Positions 7,530 to 15,989 of a stretch of DNA of 53,423 bases are shown in pieces (the stretch's first letter is position 1; every line of letters begins with the position of its first letter). Below the pieces are notes generated by a model. The model searched no databases. It was not told the origin of the DNA and saw nothing but the letters and a program-made list of their open reading frames with translations. Origin of the DNA: Armatimonadota bacterium (GTDB lineage Bacteria > Armatimonadota > Fimbriimonadia > Fimbriimonadales > Fimbriimonadaceae). A program made the position numbers and the translations under genes. The stretch covers positions 1 to 53,423 of the forward strand of contig JAFDWT010000031.1 of assembly GCA_018268335.1 (NCBI GenBank), written 5' to 3'.

Positions 7530-8665
7530 GCGCCCCGCCCCTGCCCGATCCCCTGGGGATGCCGGCGGGCGCGTTGGCCCGTCCGGTCGATGCAGTGGAG
7601 TCCAGCGTCTCCATCCGAGCCGCCGCGCGCCATATGGCAGAATGCGGCCTTCTCGCCTGCCCCGTCGTTGCAGACGGTCTCTACCTCGGCACATTGCGAC
7701 AATCCGATTTGACGAAGTCTTTGGCCGAAGGCATCGACCTAGACACGCCCGTCGACAACATCGTCCGCCACGACGTGCCGACCGTCCGCCCCTATGAGAC
7801 CGGGGCCGAAGCCCTCCGGCGGCTGTCCGAAAGTGGCGAACCGGTGGTCGTCGTGCTCGACGACGGCGGGCGCGTCGTCGGCCTCCTGACTGCCGCACGC
7901 CTCTTCAGCCCGCCGCGCCAGCGCAACCGCCCCAAGATGGTCGGCGGCATGGCGACGCCCGTCGGTGTCTATCTCACTAGCGGCTCGACTTCTGGCGGAG
8001 CCCCCTGGTGGGGGCTGGTGCTCTCCGGTGCCCTGATGGCGTGTCTTCTATTGGTCGCCCAAGCCGGGGCGACCGGGGCTGGCTTGTTGGTGCCTCTCCG
8101 GCTACAGGCCCACCCGGCCGTCGACGGCGCGCTCAACGCCCTGACGTTCTTCCTCTTCATGGGGCTGCTGCGGGCCATGCCCCTCGCCGGTACCCACGCC
8201 GCCGAGCACATGACCGTCCACGCCATCGAGCGGGGAGAGGACCTGGTGCCCGAGGTTGTGCGCCGCATGCCCCGCGTCCATCCTCGCTGCGGCACCAACT
8301 ACATGGCCGGTCTCACCATCTTCATGGCCGTCGCCTTCGGCCCGACCGGAAAACTCCGTGGCGAGGTCAGCATCCTGCTTGGGCTCCTCGCCATGTTCCT
8401 ATTCTGGAAGCCCGTCGGATCGTTCCTGCAGTACTGGTTTACGACGCGGCCGCCGACCGACGCCCAGATCGCGTCCGGAATCAAGGCTGGCCAGGAGCTC
8501 CTCAACAACTACGAAAAGGCACCCAACCACGTCGCCAGCCCATGGCGGCGGCTGGTCTACAGCGGCATCTTCTACGTCGTCATGGGCGGCTGGGCGGCGT
8601 CGATGCTGGTGTATTGGATCGAGCGTGTCCTGAGGGTCCCCGATCCCTGGCGGGTATCTTTGTAG
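7526..8665 (+). CDS. CBS-pair / DUF1385 membrane fusion protein
   Basis: A 379-residue protein. Residues about 15-130 form two CBS repeats (a putative adenosyl-nucleotide sensor) separated by the DIVRHDVPTVRP linker. Residues about 135-379 are a DUF1385 (YqhQ-type) integral membrane domain with its hallmark HAAEHMTVHAIERGE and PRVHPRCGTNYM motifs and about four to five hydrophobic helices. DUF1385 proteins are widespread but of unknown biochemical role; the His/Cys motif suggests metal binding. The CBS fusion suggests control by energy state (inference). secG follows 25 bp downstream. Confidence 0.85.
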   Translation: MSAPPLPDPLGMPAGALARPVDAVESSVSIRAAARHMAECGLLACPVVADGLYLGTLRQSDLTKSLAEGIDLDTPVDNIVRHDVPTVRPYETGAEALRRLSESGEPVVVVLDDGGRVVGLLTAARLFSPPRQRNRPKMVGGMATPVGVYLTSGSTSGGAPWWGLVLSGALMACLLLVAQAGATGAGLLVPLRLQAHPAVDGALNALTFFLFMGLLRAMPLAGTHAAEHMTVHAIERGEDLVPEVVRRMPRVHPRCGTNYMAGLTIFMAVAFGPTGKLRGEVSILLGLLAMFLFWKPVGSFLQYWFTTRPPTDAQIASGIKAGQELLNNYEKAPNHVASPWRRLVYSGIFYVVMGGWAASMLVYWIERVLRVPDPWRVSL

Positions 8666-8690
8666 CCCGCTTCTCACGGAGGCACCTGAC

Positions 8691-8933
8691 ATGCAAATCG
8701 GTTACAACATCCTGCTGGGCTTGGCCTTGGTCGTAGCCATCTTGTTTGTCGCCCTGGTCTTCCTGACCGGCAAAGGCGACGCCATGTCGGGCGGCACTTC
8801 AGGAGTCCGCACCACCTTCCGCGGCAAGGCCAGCTTTGACGACCAGATGTCCAAGATGACGATCATGCTCGGCGGTGGCTTCATGCTCCTCATGCTGGTC
8901 CTGGACTTCATCGGCCACCGGCTGAACAAGTAG
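8691..8933 (+). CDS. secG: Preprotein translocase subunit SecG
   Basis: An 80-residue protein with two membrane helices (about 5-26 and 58-76) and the SecG-type central loop (FLTGKGDAMSGG, then TTFRGKASFDDQMSKMT). It is an accessory subunit of the SecYEG channel in the inner membrane. A strong GGAGG lies 9 nt before the ATG. Size and topology match the family. The neighbouring DUF1385 membrane protein may be cotranscribed. Confidence 0.85.
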   Translation: MQIGYNILLGLALVVAILFVALVFLTGKGDAMSGGTSGVRTTFRGKASFDDQMSKMTIMLGGGFMLLMLVLDFIGHRLNK

Positions 8934-8945
8934 GCGGCGACCGCT

Positions 8946-9674
8946 GTGTCCGGCGGCCCACTCAAAATCCTCCACACCAACGACTTGCACGGCAAGCTCG
9001 ACGAGTCCACTCTGCCCTTTTTGCAAGAGCGGCGCGAAGAGGCCGACCTCTATTTCGACTCCGGCGACGGCATCAAGGCAGGCAACCTCGCCGTGCCGCT
9101 CCGCCCCGAGCCCTATTGGGATTGCCTCCGCAGAGCCCGCTGCACGGCTAGCACCCTGGGCAACCGAGAGTCGCATGTGCTCAAAGCAGCATTCGCCGCC
9201 AAGACAGCTGGCATGGCCACACCAGTCGTCGTCGCCAACATGGCGACAAAGGACGGCCAACTGGTCTTTCCCCCCTCGCAGATTGTCGATTGCAAAGGGA
9301 TGAGGGTCGGCGTCGTCGGCACGATGGTGGCGATGGTCACCAGTCGCATGGCCACCGCGCCGGCGAGCCAGTACTTGTGGACTGACCCGGTCGAGGCGGC
9401 CCTGGCCGAAGGACGCAAGCTGCGCGGCGAAGTCGACCTTTTGCTTCTACTAAGCCACGTCGGACACCGAATTGACGTCAAACTTGCCGAACAGGGCGTC
9501 TTTGACATCATCCTGGGCGGACACAGCCACACAGTGCTCCCGGAGCCAGAATTGCACGGCACCACCTGGGTCGTCCAGGGCGGCTCTCACGCCCGCTACG
9601 TCGGCATATACGAGTGGAATTGGGAAAGCAGGCGCCTCTCGGGCGGCCTGCTGCCCTGGCTGACCACAGGTTAG
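8946..9674 (+). CDS. Calcineurin-like metallophosphatase (5'-nucleotidase N-domain type)
   Basis: A 242-residue protein with a GTG start. It carries the metallophosphatase motifs in order: LHTNDLHGK (residue 9), DSGD (37), GNRES (74), LLSHVGHR (near 166) and GGHSH (near 188). In the usual GNHE motif the histidine is replaced by arginine, which may alter transition-state stabilisation. The C-terminal nucleotide-specificity domain of UshA-type enzymes is absent, and there is no signal peptide, so it is probably cytoplasmic. The substrate is unknown, possibly a nucleotide or other phosphoester. Confidence 0.82.
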   Translation: MSGGPLKILHTNDLHGKLDESTLPFLQERREEADLYFDSGDGIKAGNLAVPLRPEPYWDCLRRARCTASTLGNRESHVLKAAFAAKTAGMATPVVVANMATKDGQLVFPPSQIVDCKGMRVGVVGTMVAMVTSRMATAPASQYLWTDPVEAALAEGRKLRGEVDLLLLLSHVGHRIDVKLAEQGVFDIILGGHSHTVLPEPELHGTTWVVQGGSHARYVGIYEWNWESRRLSGGLLPWLTTG

Positions 9675-9684
9675 CCAGCCGACC

Positions 9685-10143
9685 TTACGCCGCTGCCGCT
9701 TCGACTTTCAGGATCGTCTTCCGCATGCTCTTCGGGATCACGTTGTCCGGCTCTAGCAGCACGATCAGTTCCTCGCCGTTCTTCGCGACACCCGACATAA
9801 AGTCGTCGTCTTTCGTCCGCAGCATTTCGGGACTGTCCTCGATTGAACCCTCTTCCAAGGCCATGATGCCGTCCACCTTGTCCACCCGCAGGGCGACCCG
9901 GCCGCGCTCGCTCGTCACGACGATGAAGTTCGCGGTGCCCGGACGTTCGGGAAAATCAAACCGCAACCGCAGGTCAACCGCCGCGACGGCCTCGCCGCGC
10001 AAGTCAAAGACGCCCAACAGCATCGCCGGAGTCCGCGGGATGCGCGTCGGCTTTTGGTCGGCCATGATGCGCTCGACAGCGTCAATGGGAATCCCGAACT
10101 TGTCACCTTCGAGTTGAAACACGACGAACTTGGTCTCATTCAT
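9685..10143 (-). CDS. cheW: CheW-domain chemotaxis protein
   Basis: A 152-residue single CheW domain (start ATG 10143; a TTG four codons upstream is possible). Features are KFVVFQLEGDKFGIPIDAVERIM at the N terminus, the RGEAVAAVDLR segment, and VDKVDGIMALEEGSIE, all typical of CheW. It couples chemoreceptors to the CheA kinase. It stands alone here, away from che genes, but the window also contains a flagellar cluster. It is convergent with the metallophosphatase gene, 10 bp apart. Confidence 0.9.
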   Translation of the reverse strand: MNETKFVVFQLEGDKFGIPIDAVERIMADQKPTRIPRTPAMLLGVFDLRGEAVAAVDLRLRFDFPERPGTANFIVVTSERGRVALRVDKVDGIMALEEGSIEDSPEMLRTKDDDFMSGVAKNGEELIVLLEPDNVIPKSMRKTILKVEAAAA

Positions 10144-10263
10144 AGTCAGCCCCAAAATCCTCGCCGCCCAGCGAGCTTAGGGGACCGATTCCACACCAGC
10201 AGCCAAGACAGCCTGGCAACCCTGCGAGAATAGCGGCATAATGGCCCAAGGGTCCCAAGCACT

Positions 10264-11343
10264 ATGTTCTCACCATTCCTCATCGCCGCGGCGATGGCCG
10301 GTTGGCAGGCCAACGACCCTATCCTGCGCGTAGCCCGCTTTGTCGGTGGCACCAACCACTACAAGGCGACCTTCTCGGTCACCGACATCCGCAAGATCAA
10401 GATCGCAGACTGCACCTGGGAGGTCGTCAAGCCTGGCATCCAGCGCCTGACCGGCAGCGGCAAGGGATACGACTACGAGTTCATCCAGACGCCCGACGCC
10501 ACCGTTTTCTTCGCCAACCATGTCAAGACCTACCTGGAGTGGCCGGCTTTCAGCAGGCTGATCCCGCCGCCACCGAACGCCCAACTCCTTGCACAGGTCT
10601 ACCCCGGCTTTCTGATCGATCCAAAGTCGATGCAGAGGTTCAAGTGGAGCCAGCCGGTCAAGAAGACAATTGGAGGAGCCCAAGTCGATGAGAGCACTGC
10701 CGAGGAGTCGTCGCAAATGGGGACGGTCAACGTCCGGCTGGCAGTCGATGCGGTCGGCCAGATCGTGCAGTTCTACGTCAAATCCGCTGGCCAGATGGGA
10801 ACGACCGAGTACACCTACGACTTCACCAAGCATGAACGGCTAGCGACCAACGAGAACACGATCTCAGCACGGCTGAAGGAAGGCTATGTCCCCTACAACG
10901 TCGCCCCGACCTACTCGCCGATCACTGCCTCCGAGCCTGCACCGGAGACCACTGTGACTGAAGTCGCCACCGGCAAATCGACGAAGCTCGAGTTTCAGAA
11001 CAAAATCACCGTCGTCGTCTTTACTGCTCCCGAGTGCGAAATCAGCAAGACGATGCAGAAAGCCCTGGCCAAAGCAGAGTCCAAATTCGGCAAAGAGGCG
11101 AAGTTTGTGGAGATTTCGCTCGGCAGGGACAAGCCAAGCGGCCAGGGCCGAGAAGGCTCACGGACGCTCTACTGGGACAAGGACGGCTCGGTCGAGAAGA
11201 CATGGGGCATCAACTACACCCCCTACGTCTTGGTCGTCGGCAAAGACGGCACCATCAGCCGAGGATTCGGCGGATTCGGGCCTGACCAAGAGGAGCCGTT
11301 CCTGAAGACGATCGCGACCGCGGTCAAGTCGGCTGGCGAGTAG
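10264..11343 (+). CDS. Exported protein with C-terminal thioredoxin-like domain lacking CXXC
   Basis: A 359-residue protein with a short hydrophobic N terminus (FSPFLIAAAMAGWQA). Residues about 20-200 look like a LolA/LppX-type beta-sheet sensor for lipids (uncertain). Residues about 235-355 have a thioredoxin/peroxiredoxin layout: ITVVVFTAPECEISKTMQKAL where the redox motif should be, then YTPYVLVVGKDG with the cis-Pro. Only one cysteine remains (ECEI), so a disulfide reductase role is unlikely. It may be a binding or scaffold protein in the envelope. Confidence 0.65.
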   Translation: MFSPFLIAAAMAGWQANDPILRVARFVGGTNHYKATFSVTDIRKIKIADCTWEVVKPGIQRLTGSGKGYDYEFIQTPDATVFFANHVKTYLEWPAFSRLIPPPPNAQLLAQVYPGFLIDPKSMQRFKWSQPVKKTIGGAQVDESTAEESSQMGTVNVRLAVDAVGQIVQFYVKSAGQMGTTEYTYDFTKHERLATNENTISARLKEGYVPYNVAPTYSPITASEPAPETTVTEVATGKSTKLEFQNKITVVVFTAPECEISKTMQKALAKAESKFGKEAKFVEISLGRDKPSGQGREGSRTLYWDKDGSVEKTWGINYTPYVLVVGKDGTISRGFGGFGPDQEEPFLKTIATAVKSAGE

Positions 11344-11353
11344 CAGCTACTCG
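11337..11353. repeat. Palindrome enclosing two convergent stop codons
   Basis: CGAGTAG (11337-11343) pairs perfectly with CTACTCG (11347-11353) around a 3-nt loop. The TAG of the rightward gene and the TAG of the leftward YqgF-like gene lie in the two arms. No T-run follows, so terminator activity is uncertain. Confidence 0.4.
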
Positions 11354-11772
11354 ATCCCCAGCACGCGCTCGGCCAGAATCATCGCGACAAAGTCGTCGAC
11401 CGGATCGGGAGGCACCTGCAAGGTCGCCGGCAACAGGCGCCGCCACCAAGGTCGGACGTTGTGTTGCCAATACCGCTCTCGCGCCTGGATCGTCGTGTCT
11501 TTTTCGTCGACGACCAGAATGCCGATGCTGGGCAGCGCCTCCCGCAACGCCTCCACAGTGGCGCGAGAACGAGTGCCTGAACCCACGACCACCATCGAAA
11601 ACCCCTGCTCGCTCTGGACGTCCTTGACCTTTTGCACCACCTCAGCCGCAGGCACCACGGACCGCCAGACCAAGCTCACTTCTCCGTCCCCAGCCCGGCT
11701 GACCAAAGCCATGCCGCACTTGCTGCTGCCGGGGTCGATAGCCAGTACCGTCTTGTCGCCGAGGTTTCTCAT
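11347..11772 (-). CDS. RNase H-fold YqgF/RuvX-like nuclease
   Basis: A 141-residue protein starting at ATG 11772; the upstream extension of this frame is out of phase with the DUF3084 gene. The first strand (KTVLAIDPGSSKCGMALV) with its Asp is the RuvC/YqgF catalytic motif, a second acidic site is VDEKDTT near residue 95, and a third lies in PVDDFVA near 129. The family processes pre-16S rRNA or resolves junctions. It is the last gene of the Lpt operon and overlaps DUF3084 by 4 nt; a second, canonical ruvX may exist elsewhere. Confidence 0.75.
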   Translation of the reverse strand: MRNLGDKTVLAIDPGSSKCGMALVSRAGDGEVSLVWRSVVPAAEVVQKVKDVQSEQGFSMVVVGSGTRSRATVEALREALPSIGILVVDEKDTTIQARERYWQHNVRPWWRRLLPATLQVPPDPVDDFVAMILAERVLGIE

Positions 11773-13283
11773 AGTCGCAACCGATGGACGAGCCGTAGCG
11801 GCTCCGCGGCCCGCGTGGTCTGCGCCGCCAGGAACTGGACGCGCACGGTCTTTTCGCTCGACCGCACCTGGCTGACGATCGCCAAGATCTGGTCGATCGT
11901 CACCTGTCCCAACGGCATTTCGCGCCCGGTGGCTGGGATCATGCCCTTGCTCAGGGCGACCTGTCGGACCTTGGTGTTCACGATGGCCAAAACCTGCTGG
12001 GCGATCTCCGCCTCGCTCTGTCTGCCGTCCACCTGGCCCTCCGCCACGATCTCGTTGGCCTGGAACACCACCGGGTCCGGACGCACTGATGGGACGACCC
12101 AAACAAACTCACCTTGGAACGAGTTGAGCGCGGAAGTCAGCACCAACACCATGGGCTCGCGGCGGCCCGCCAGCTGCTGGACGATCTGCCGCTCTTGGTC
12201 AGCTACTGAAATCTTCGTACCCGACCGCTCGATTTCGATGAACCCAGCGGTCGCTGTTCCTTGCAGGACCGGCGCGGCGCCCTTGCTCTTGGCGTCCGAT
12301 TCCGCAGCACGCAGCGCGGCCAGGAGGGCCGCCCGGGCTTCTGCCTCGTTGCTCCGCTCGGGCAGAACGATCCGGGCTAACTCGTCGCCCGAGTTGTAGA
12401 TCAACTGGCTGCGACGGGCGTTGACCTGGGCGTTTCCCAAGCTCTGGATTTGGGTGCGCACAGATTCCAAGTCCTCGCGGGCGTTCTTGAGCTCGCGGGC
12501 TGCATTGTCATACTCCTCGCGCACTCTCTTCAAGTCGCTCTGGTTCTGGGCCAGCCTGGCGTTGTACGTCTTGTCCAGCAGGGCTTTAGCCTGCTCCAAC
12601 TCCGTGACCTTCGCAGTCAGGGTGGGCACCTGTTCCTGCAACTTGGCCAGATCGCCCTCAAGCCTGGTGTTCTCTTGCGTCAGCGCCAAGTTCTTGCTCT
12701 GGATGCTGGTGTTCTCGCCGGTGATCCTGGTCTGCTCGACCTTGGCGCGGGCGATTTCTTCGCGGACCGATTTCAGGCTGTCGGCGGTTGTCTTGAGGTT
12801 CGCCTGCACGCCGGCCAGAGACTTGCGGACAGCGTCCACGCTGGCCTTGAAGCTCGCGGCCTTAGTCTTGAAGTCAGCCGCTTCCGCCTGGGCGTTCTTG
12901 ACGTTGGTTTTCTCGTCTTCCAGCTTCTTCGTCTGGTCTTTGAGCTCGCCCTTGACGGATCCGAGTTGAGACTGGGTTGTCTTCACCGTCGCCTGTGCCT
13001 CGCCCAGTTGTCCTTTAAGGGCACCAAGCTCGACTCGGATCTTTTCGCCTTCGACGATCCAGGCCCGGACCGGCTCACTCAGCGTCGCCAGCAGGCCGAC
13101 GGTCAACCCAGTGCCGGCCATGCCAGCCAGAAACGTCCCCAAGATGGCCGTATGCTTGGGGCGCAGTCGCCCGAACCGCAGGCGCTTCTTGCCCAGGTTG
13201 CGCCCGATGGCGTCTCCTAATGCAGCGACGACACCGCCGACCAAAACGACGACGACGACGAACACAATGGCGGCGACGTTCAT
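11769..13283 (-). CDS. DUF3084 membrane-anchored coiled-coil protein
   Basis: A 504-residue protein with two N-terminal membrane helices (about 3-24 and 45-68). A very long coiled coil (about 75-300) rich in K, E, Q and L repeats follows, then a globular C-terminal domain with ARRSQLIYNSGDELARIVLPE near 300. This is the DUF3084 architecture known from cyanobacteria and related groups. Function is unknown. Its place directly after lptF/G with 4-nt overlaps at both ends argues for a role in the envelope, perhaps spanning periplasm or cytoplasm as a rod (inference). Confidence 0.85.
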   Translation of the reverse strand: MNVAAIVFVVVVVLVGGVVAALGDAIGRNLGKKRLRFGRLRPKHTAILGTFLAGMAGTGLTVGLLATLSEPVRAWIVEGEKIRVELGALKGQLGEAQATVKTTQSQLGSVKGELKDQTKKLEDEKTNVKNAQAEAADFKTKAASFKASVDAVRKSLAGVQANLKTTADSLKSVREEIARAKVEQTRITGENTSIQSKNLALTQENTRLEGDLAKLQEQVPTLTAKVTELEQAKALLDKTYNARLAQNQSDLKRVREEYDNAARELKNAREDLESVRTQIQSLGNAQVNARRSQLIYNSGDELARIVLPERSNEAEARAALLAALRAAESDAKSKGAAPVLQGTATAGFIEIERSGTKISVADQERQIVQQLAGRREPMVLVLTSALNSFQGEFVWVVPSVRPDPVVFQANEIVAEGQVDGRQSEAEIAQQVLAIVNTKVRQVALSKGMIPATGREMPLGQVTIDQILAIVSQVRSSEKTVRVQFLAAQTTRAAEPLRLVHRLRL

Positions 13284-14392
13284 TGTGTGTTCCTCTTGTT
13301 GATCAAGACGACCGCCGCCAACACCCCGACGCCAACGGGCGCGAAACTGGCAAAAGCAGGCGGCACCAAGCCGCCCTGCGACATCACCGCGAGCGTGTTG
13401 ACGATCAGGAAGTACCCGAAAATAATCATGATCGCCAAGGCAAAACCCGACGCGGCCCCGGTCCGGTGGTTGCGGATGCCGAGCGGCGCACCGATCAGGC
13501 CGAACACCAGCGCCCCGAGCGGCACCGCCAGCTTGTTCCAGTAGCCGAACACCAAATTGGCCAGCTTGCCCTTGTCGTGGTTCGGGTCGGCCTGCATGCG
13601 CTGGATGTTCTCCCTCGTCTGCCGCATGTCATAGACGTCTAAGTCGTTCAGTGTCCGGGTGATGACGTCGTCGAGGGTGATCGTCGGCTTTTTGGAGTTG
13701 GGCGGCCACGCTCCGTCATCGCCTTCGGCGGTGCCCTTGGTCTTCAAATCATAGAGAATCCAGTGGCCGCTGATCTTCCACTCATGGATGTCGGTGTACT
13801 GCAGCGTGTCGGCCTCCAAGAGGTTCGCGGCACGCATCTCCTCGTCAAGGCTGACCACTTTGACACCACGCAAAGTCTGCGAGGCCAGGTCGACGTCGCG
13901 GGCGTTGATGAATCCGATCAGCTTGCCCTTGTCAAAAAACGGCTGGGACGCGCTCTGCTGTCGCTTCTTGGCAAGCGTCCCCTCCAAGCTGGCCCGCACA
14001 CGCAATGCCTGCGAAGAGGCTGCCGGCACGACCTGCTCATTGAACACAAACGTCACCAGAGCCACGACGACCCCCATGACGGCGACCGGCGTTATGATGC
14101 GCCCGACGCTGACCCCCGCAGCCCGCAACGCCACGATCTCGCTGTCCCCGCTCAACCGGCCAAACGCCAGAAGTGTCGAGAGCAACATGCCCATTGGGAA
14201 GGTCTTGACCAGGATTCCTGGAAAGATCAGGAACGCCAATTGGACGACCTTGTCGCCTGGAGCCCCTTCGCTGATCAGCTTGGTCAGCTCGAACAGGAAC
14301 TGCCCGGCTGAGATCAGGACGCTGAACAGAAGGGCGCTGAAAAACCACATCGGCGCCACCTCTTTCAGCACGAGGCCGTCGACCCTTTTCAC
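13280..14392 (-). CDS. LptF/LptG (YjgP/YjgQ) family LPS export permease
   Basis: A 370-residue permease with about six membrane helices: three in the first 110 residues, a large soluble beta domain (about 120-270) and three at the C terminus (about 280-362). The N-terminal LVLKEVAPMWFFSALLFSVL and GRLSGDSEIVALRAAGVS are signatures of the family; the latter is the coupling helix that meets LptB. It moves LPS or a related lipid from the inner membrane to the periplasmic bridge. Only one permease gene occurs in the operon, so a homodimer or a distant partner is implied. Confidence 0.9.
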   Translation of the reverse strand: MKRVDGLVLKEVAPMWFFSALLFSVLISAGQFLFELTKLISEGAPGDKVVQLAFLIFPGILVKTFPMGMLLSTLLAFGRLSGDSEIVALRAAGVSVGRIITPVAVMGVVVALVTFVFNEQVVPAASSQALRVRASLEGTLAKKRQQSASQPFFDKGKLIGFINARDVDLASQTLRGVKVVSLDEEMRAANLLEADTLQYTDIHEWKISGHWILYDLKTKGTAEGDDGAWPPNSKKPTITLDDVITRTLNDLDVYDMRQTRENIQRMQADPNHDKGKLANLVFGYWNKLAVPLGALVFGLIGAPLGIRNHRTGAASGFALAIMIIFGYFLIVNTLAVMSQGGLVPPAFASFAPVGVGVLAAVVLINKRNTQ

Positions 14393-15141
14393 TCTGGTTC
14401 CTCGGGCGGCTTGTCCTCGCGGATCTTGTCGAAGCCTTGCCCCAAGTAGTGTTTGCGCACCAGCTCGTTGTTCCGGATCGCGGCTTGGTCGCCGTCAGCA
14501 ATGATCTTCCCGTCGATCAGGATATACACCCGGTCGGTGATGTTCAGAGTCGCCTCGACGTTGTGGTCGGTGATCAAGATACCGATGCCCTGCTTCGACA
14601 GCCGCGCGATGATGTGCTGCAACTCCTCGATCGTCACCGGGTCAATACCCGTGAACGGCTCGTCCAGCAGGATGAACTTGGGCTCGATGGCCAACGCGCG
14701 GGCGATCTCGACGCGGCGGCGTTCACCGCCAGAAAGCACCTGCCCCTCCGACTTCATCAGCTTGGTGATGTGCAGTTCCTCAGCCAGGCTCTCGATCCGA
14801 CGGTCAGCCTCCGCCCGGGGAACATGGTTCATCTCCAAGACAAGGCGCAAGTTATCTTCGACCGACAGCTTGCGAAAAACGCTCGCCTCCTGCGCCAGAT
14901 AACCCACCCCGGCCCTTGCCCGCTTGTACATCGGCCATGCGGTCACGTCCTCTTCGTCGAACCAGACCTTGCCCCCATTGGGCTTCACCAAGCCGGTGAC
15001 CATATAGAACGTGGTGGTCTTGCCCGCGCCGTTAGGGCCCAGAAGGCCGACGACCTCGCCCTGGTCCAGTTGGATCGACACCTCGTCGACCACGCGGCGT
15101 TTCTTATAGGCTTTCACCAGGTTCTCGGCCCGAATCCTCAT
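14389..15141 (-). CDS. lptB: LPS export ABC transporter ATP-binding protein
   Basis: A 250-residue ABC ATPase. Walker A is GPNGAGKTT near residue 35, the Q-loop is LAQEASVFRKLSVEDNL, the ABC signature is LSGGERRRVEIARALA near 136, Walker B is FILLDEPFTGIDP near 156, and the H-switch His is in ITDHNVEATL near 192. The sequence shows the LptB-specific YLAQE and GIDPVTIEELQ patterns. It powers the LptF/G permease. It overlaps both neighbours by 4 nt. Confidence 0.95.
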   Translation of the reverse strand: MRIRAENLVKAYKKRRVVDEVSIQLDQGEVVGLLGPNGAGKTTTFYMVTGLVKPNGGKVWFDEEDVTAWPMYKRARAGVGYLAQEASVFRKLSVEDNLRLVLEMNHVPRAEADRRIESLAEELHITKLMKSEGQVLSGGERRRVEIARALAIEPKFILLDEPFTGIDPVTIEELQHIIARLSKQGIGILITDHNVEATLNITDRVYILIDGKIIADGDQAAIRNNELVRKHYLGQGFDKIREDKPPEEPE

Positions 15142-15989
15142 CCGCCCTCTCGGAACCCGCCTTTGCCCTGCCCGAACGTCCAGCCGAGGACTTCGTTCTT
15201 CTTGTCCAGCCTGACGGTGAACCGCTCGCCAGAGAGGTCGCCTTCAAAGCCTGTTTCGCCACCCGTCGCCTTCGGCTCGGTGCTACGGCCCGACATCTTC
15301 ACATTCCCCGTCAGCACCACTTCGCGTGTCGCACGGTCGTAATCCAGCCGGTCGCCGGTCGCCGTGATGTACGTCTTGCGTTCGCGGCCCTCTTTGTCTT
15401 TGGAAAAGCTGTCCACCACGACCGTCACACGTCCGGTCATCACGACGGTCCGTAAAGGGTCTTCGCTGGGCTTGTTCAGAGGATCAAGGGTCGCCTTGGC
15501 ATTCGGGCCCGTCAAGGTAACTTTCCGAGTGTTGTCACCCAGTGTCGACGAAACCAGTTCGAGGCGGCTAGGCGACGTGACAGTCGCCTCGGTGGCCCCG
15601 TCGACGATTTTGACCTGGGCCGATGTCACCACGATCTCGTTTGCCGCCTTGTCCTTCGTCGCTTCTTTGTTGACTTTGAGCCAAACGTCACCCGCCAGGG
15701 TTGCTTGTTGGATGACGAAACTCTTCTCCGCCGTCTTCAAGTCACCCTTCGCGCTCTGGGCTCGGAACTCCAGGCCCTGCGTTTTGCTGAAGCCTTGGAG
15801 CGGCTTGCCCGTGAATTCAAAGTGTATGTCTCCTTCGGCGGGTGATCCGCTGATCTCGGAGGAGAGGATGCCGTCGACACGGAAGTTGCCAGCTAGGTCT
15901 TTGAAATGCTGGCCTTGAGTCTTGTTCTGTGCCAGAACAACGCCAATGGCGAAGACGCAAAGCACGACGAAACCTGTGCGGACGCTCAT
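15138..15989 (-). CDS. lptA: LptA/OstA-family periplasmic LPS transport protein
   Basis: A 283-residue protein from ATG 15989, which begins a clean signal peptide (MSVRTGFVVLCVFAIGVVLAQ) and overlaps lptC by 4 nt. The remainder is a run of beta strands typical of the OstA/LptA jellyroll: YITATGDRLDYDRATREVVLTG near residue 210 and SGERFTVRLDKKNEVLG near the C terminus. It is longer than E. coli LptA (185), suggesting an extended or double jellyroll. It forms the bridge between inner and outer membrane. Confidence 0.85.
   Translation of the reverse strand: MSVRTGFVVLCVFAIGVVLAQNKTQGQHFKDLAGNFRVDGILSSEISGSPAEGDIHFEFTGKPLQGFSKTQGLEFRAQSAKGDLKTAEKSFVIQQATLAGDVWLKVNKEATKDKAANEIVVTSAQVKIVDGATEATVTSPSRLELVSSTLGDNTRKVTLTGPNAKATLDPLNKPSEDPLRTVVMTGRVTVVVDSFSKDKEGRERKTYITATGDRLDYDRATREVVLTGNVKMSGRSTEPKATGGETGFEGDLSGERFTVRLDKKNEVLGWTFGQGKGGFREGG

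Noticed and set aside
11773-12102. N-terminal extension of the YqgF-like frame
   Set aside because: It lies inside the DUF3084 coding sequence in another frame and is Gly/Arg/Pro-rich; homology begins at ATG 11772.
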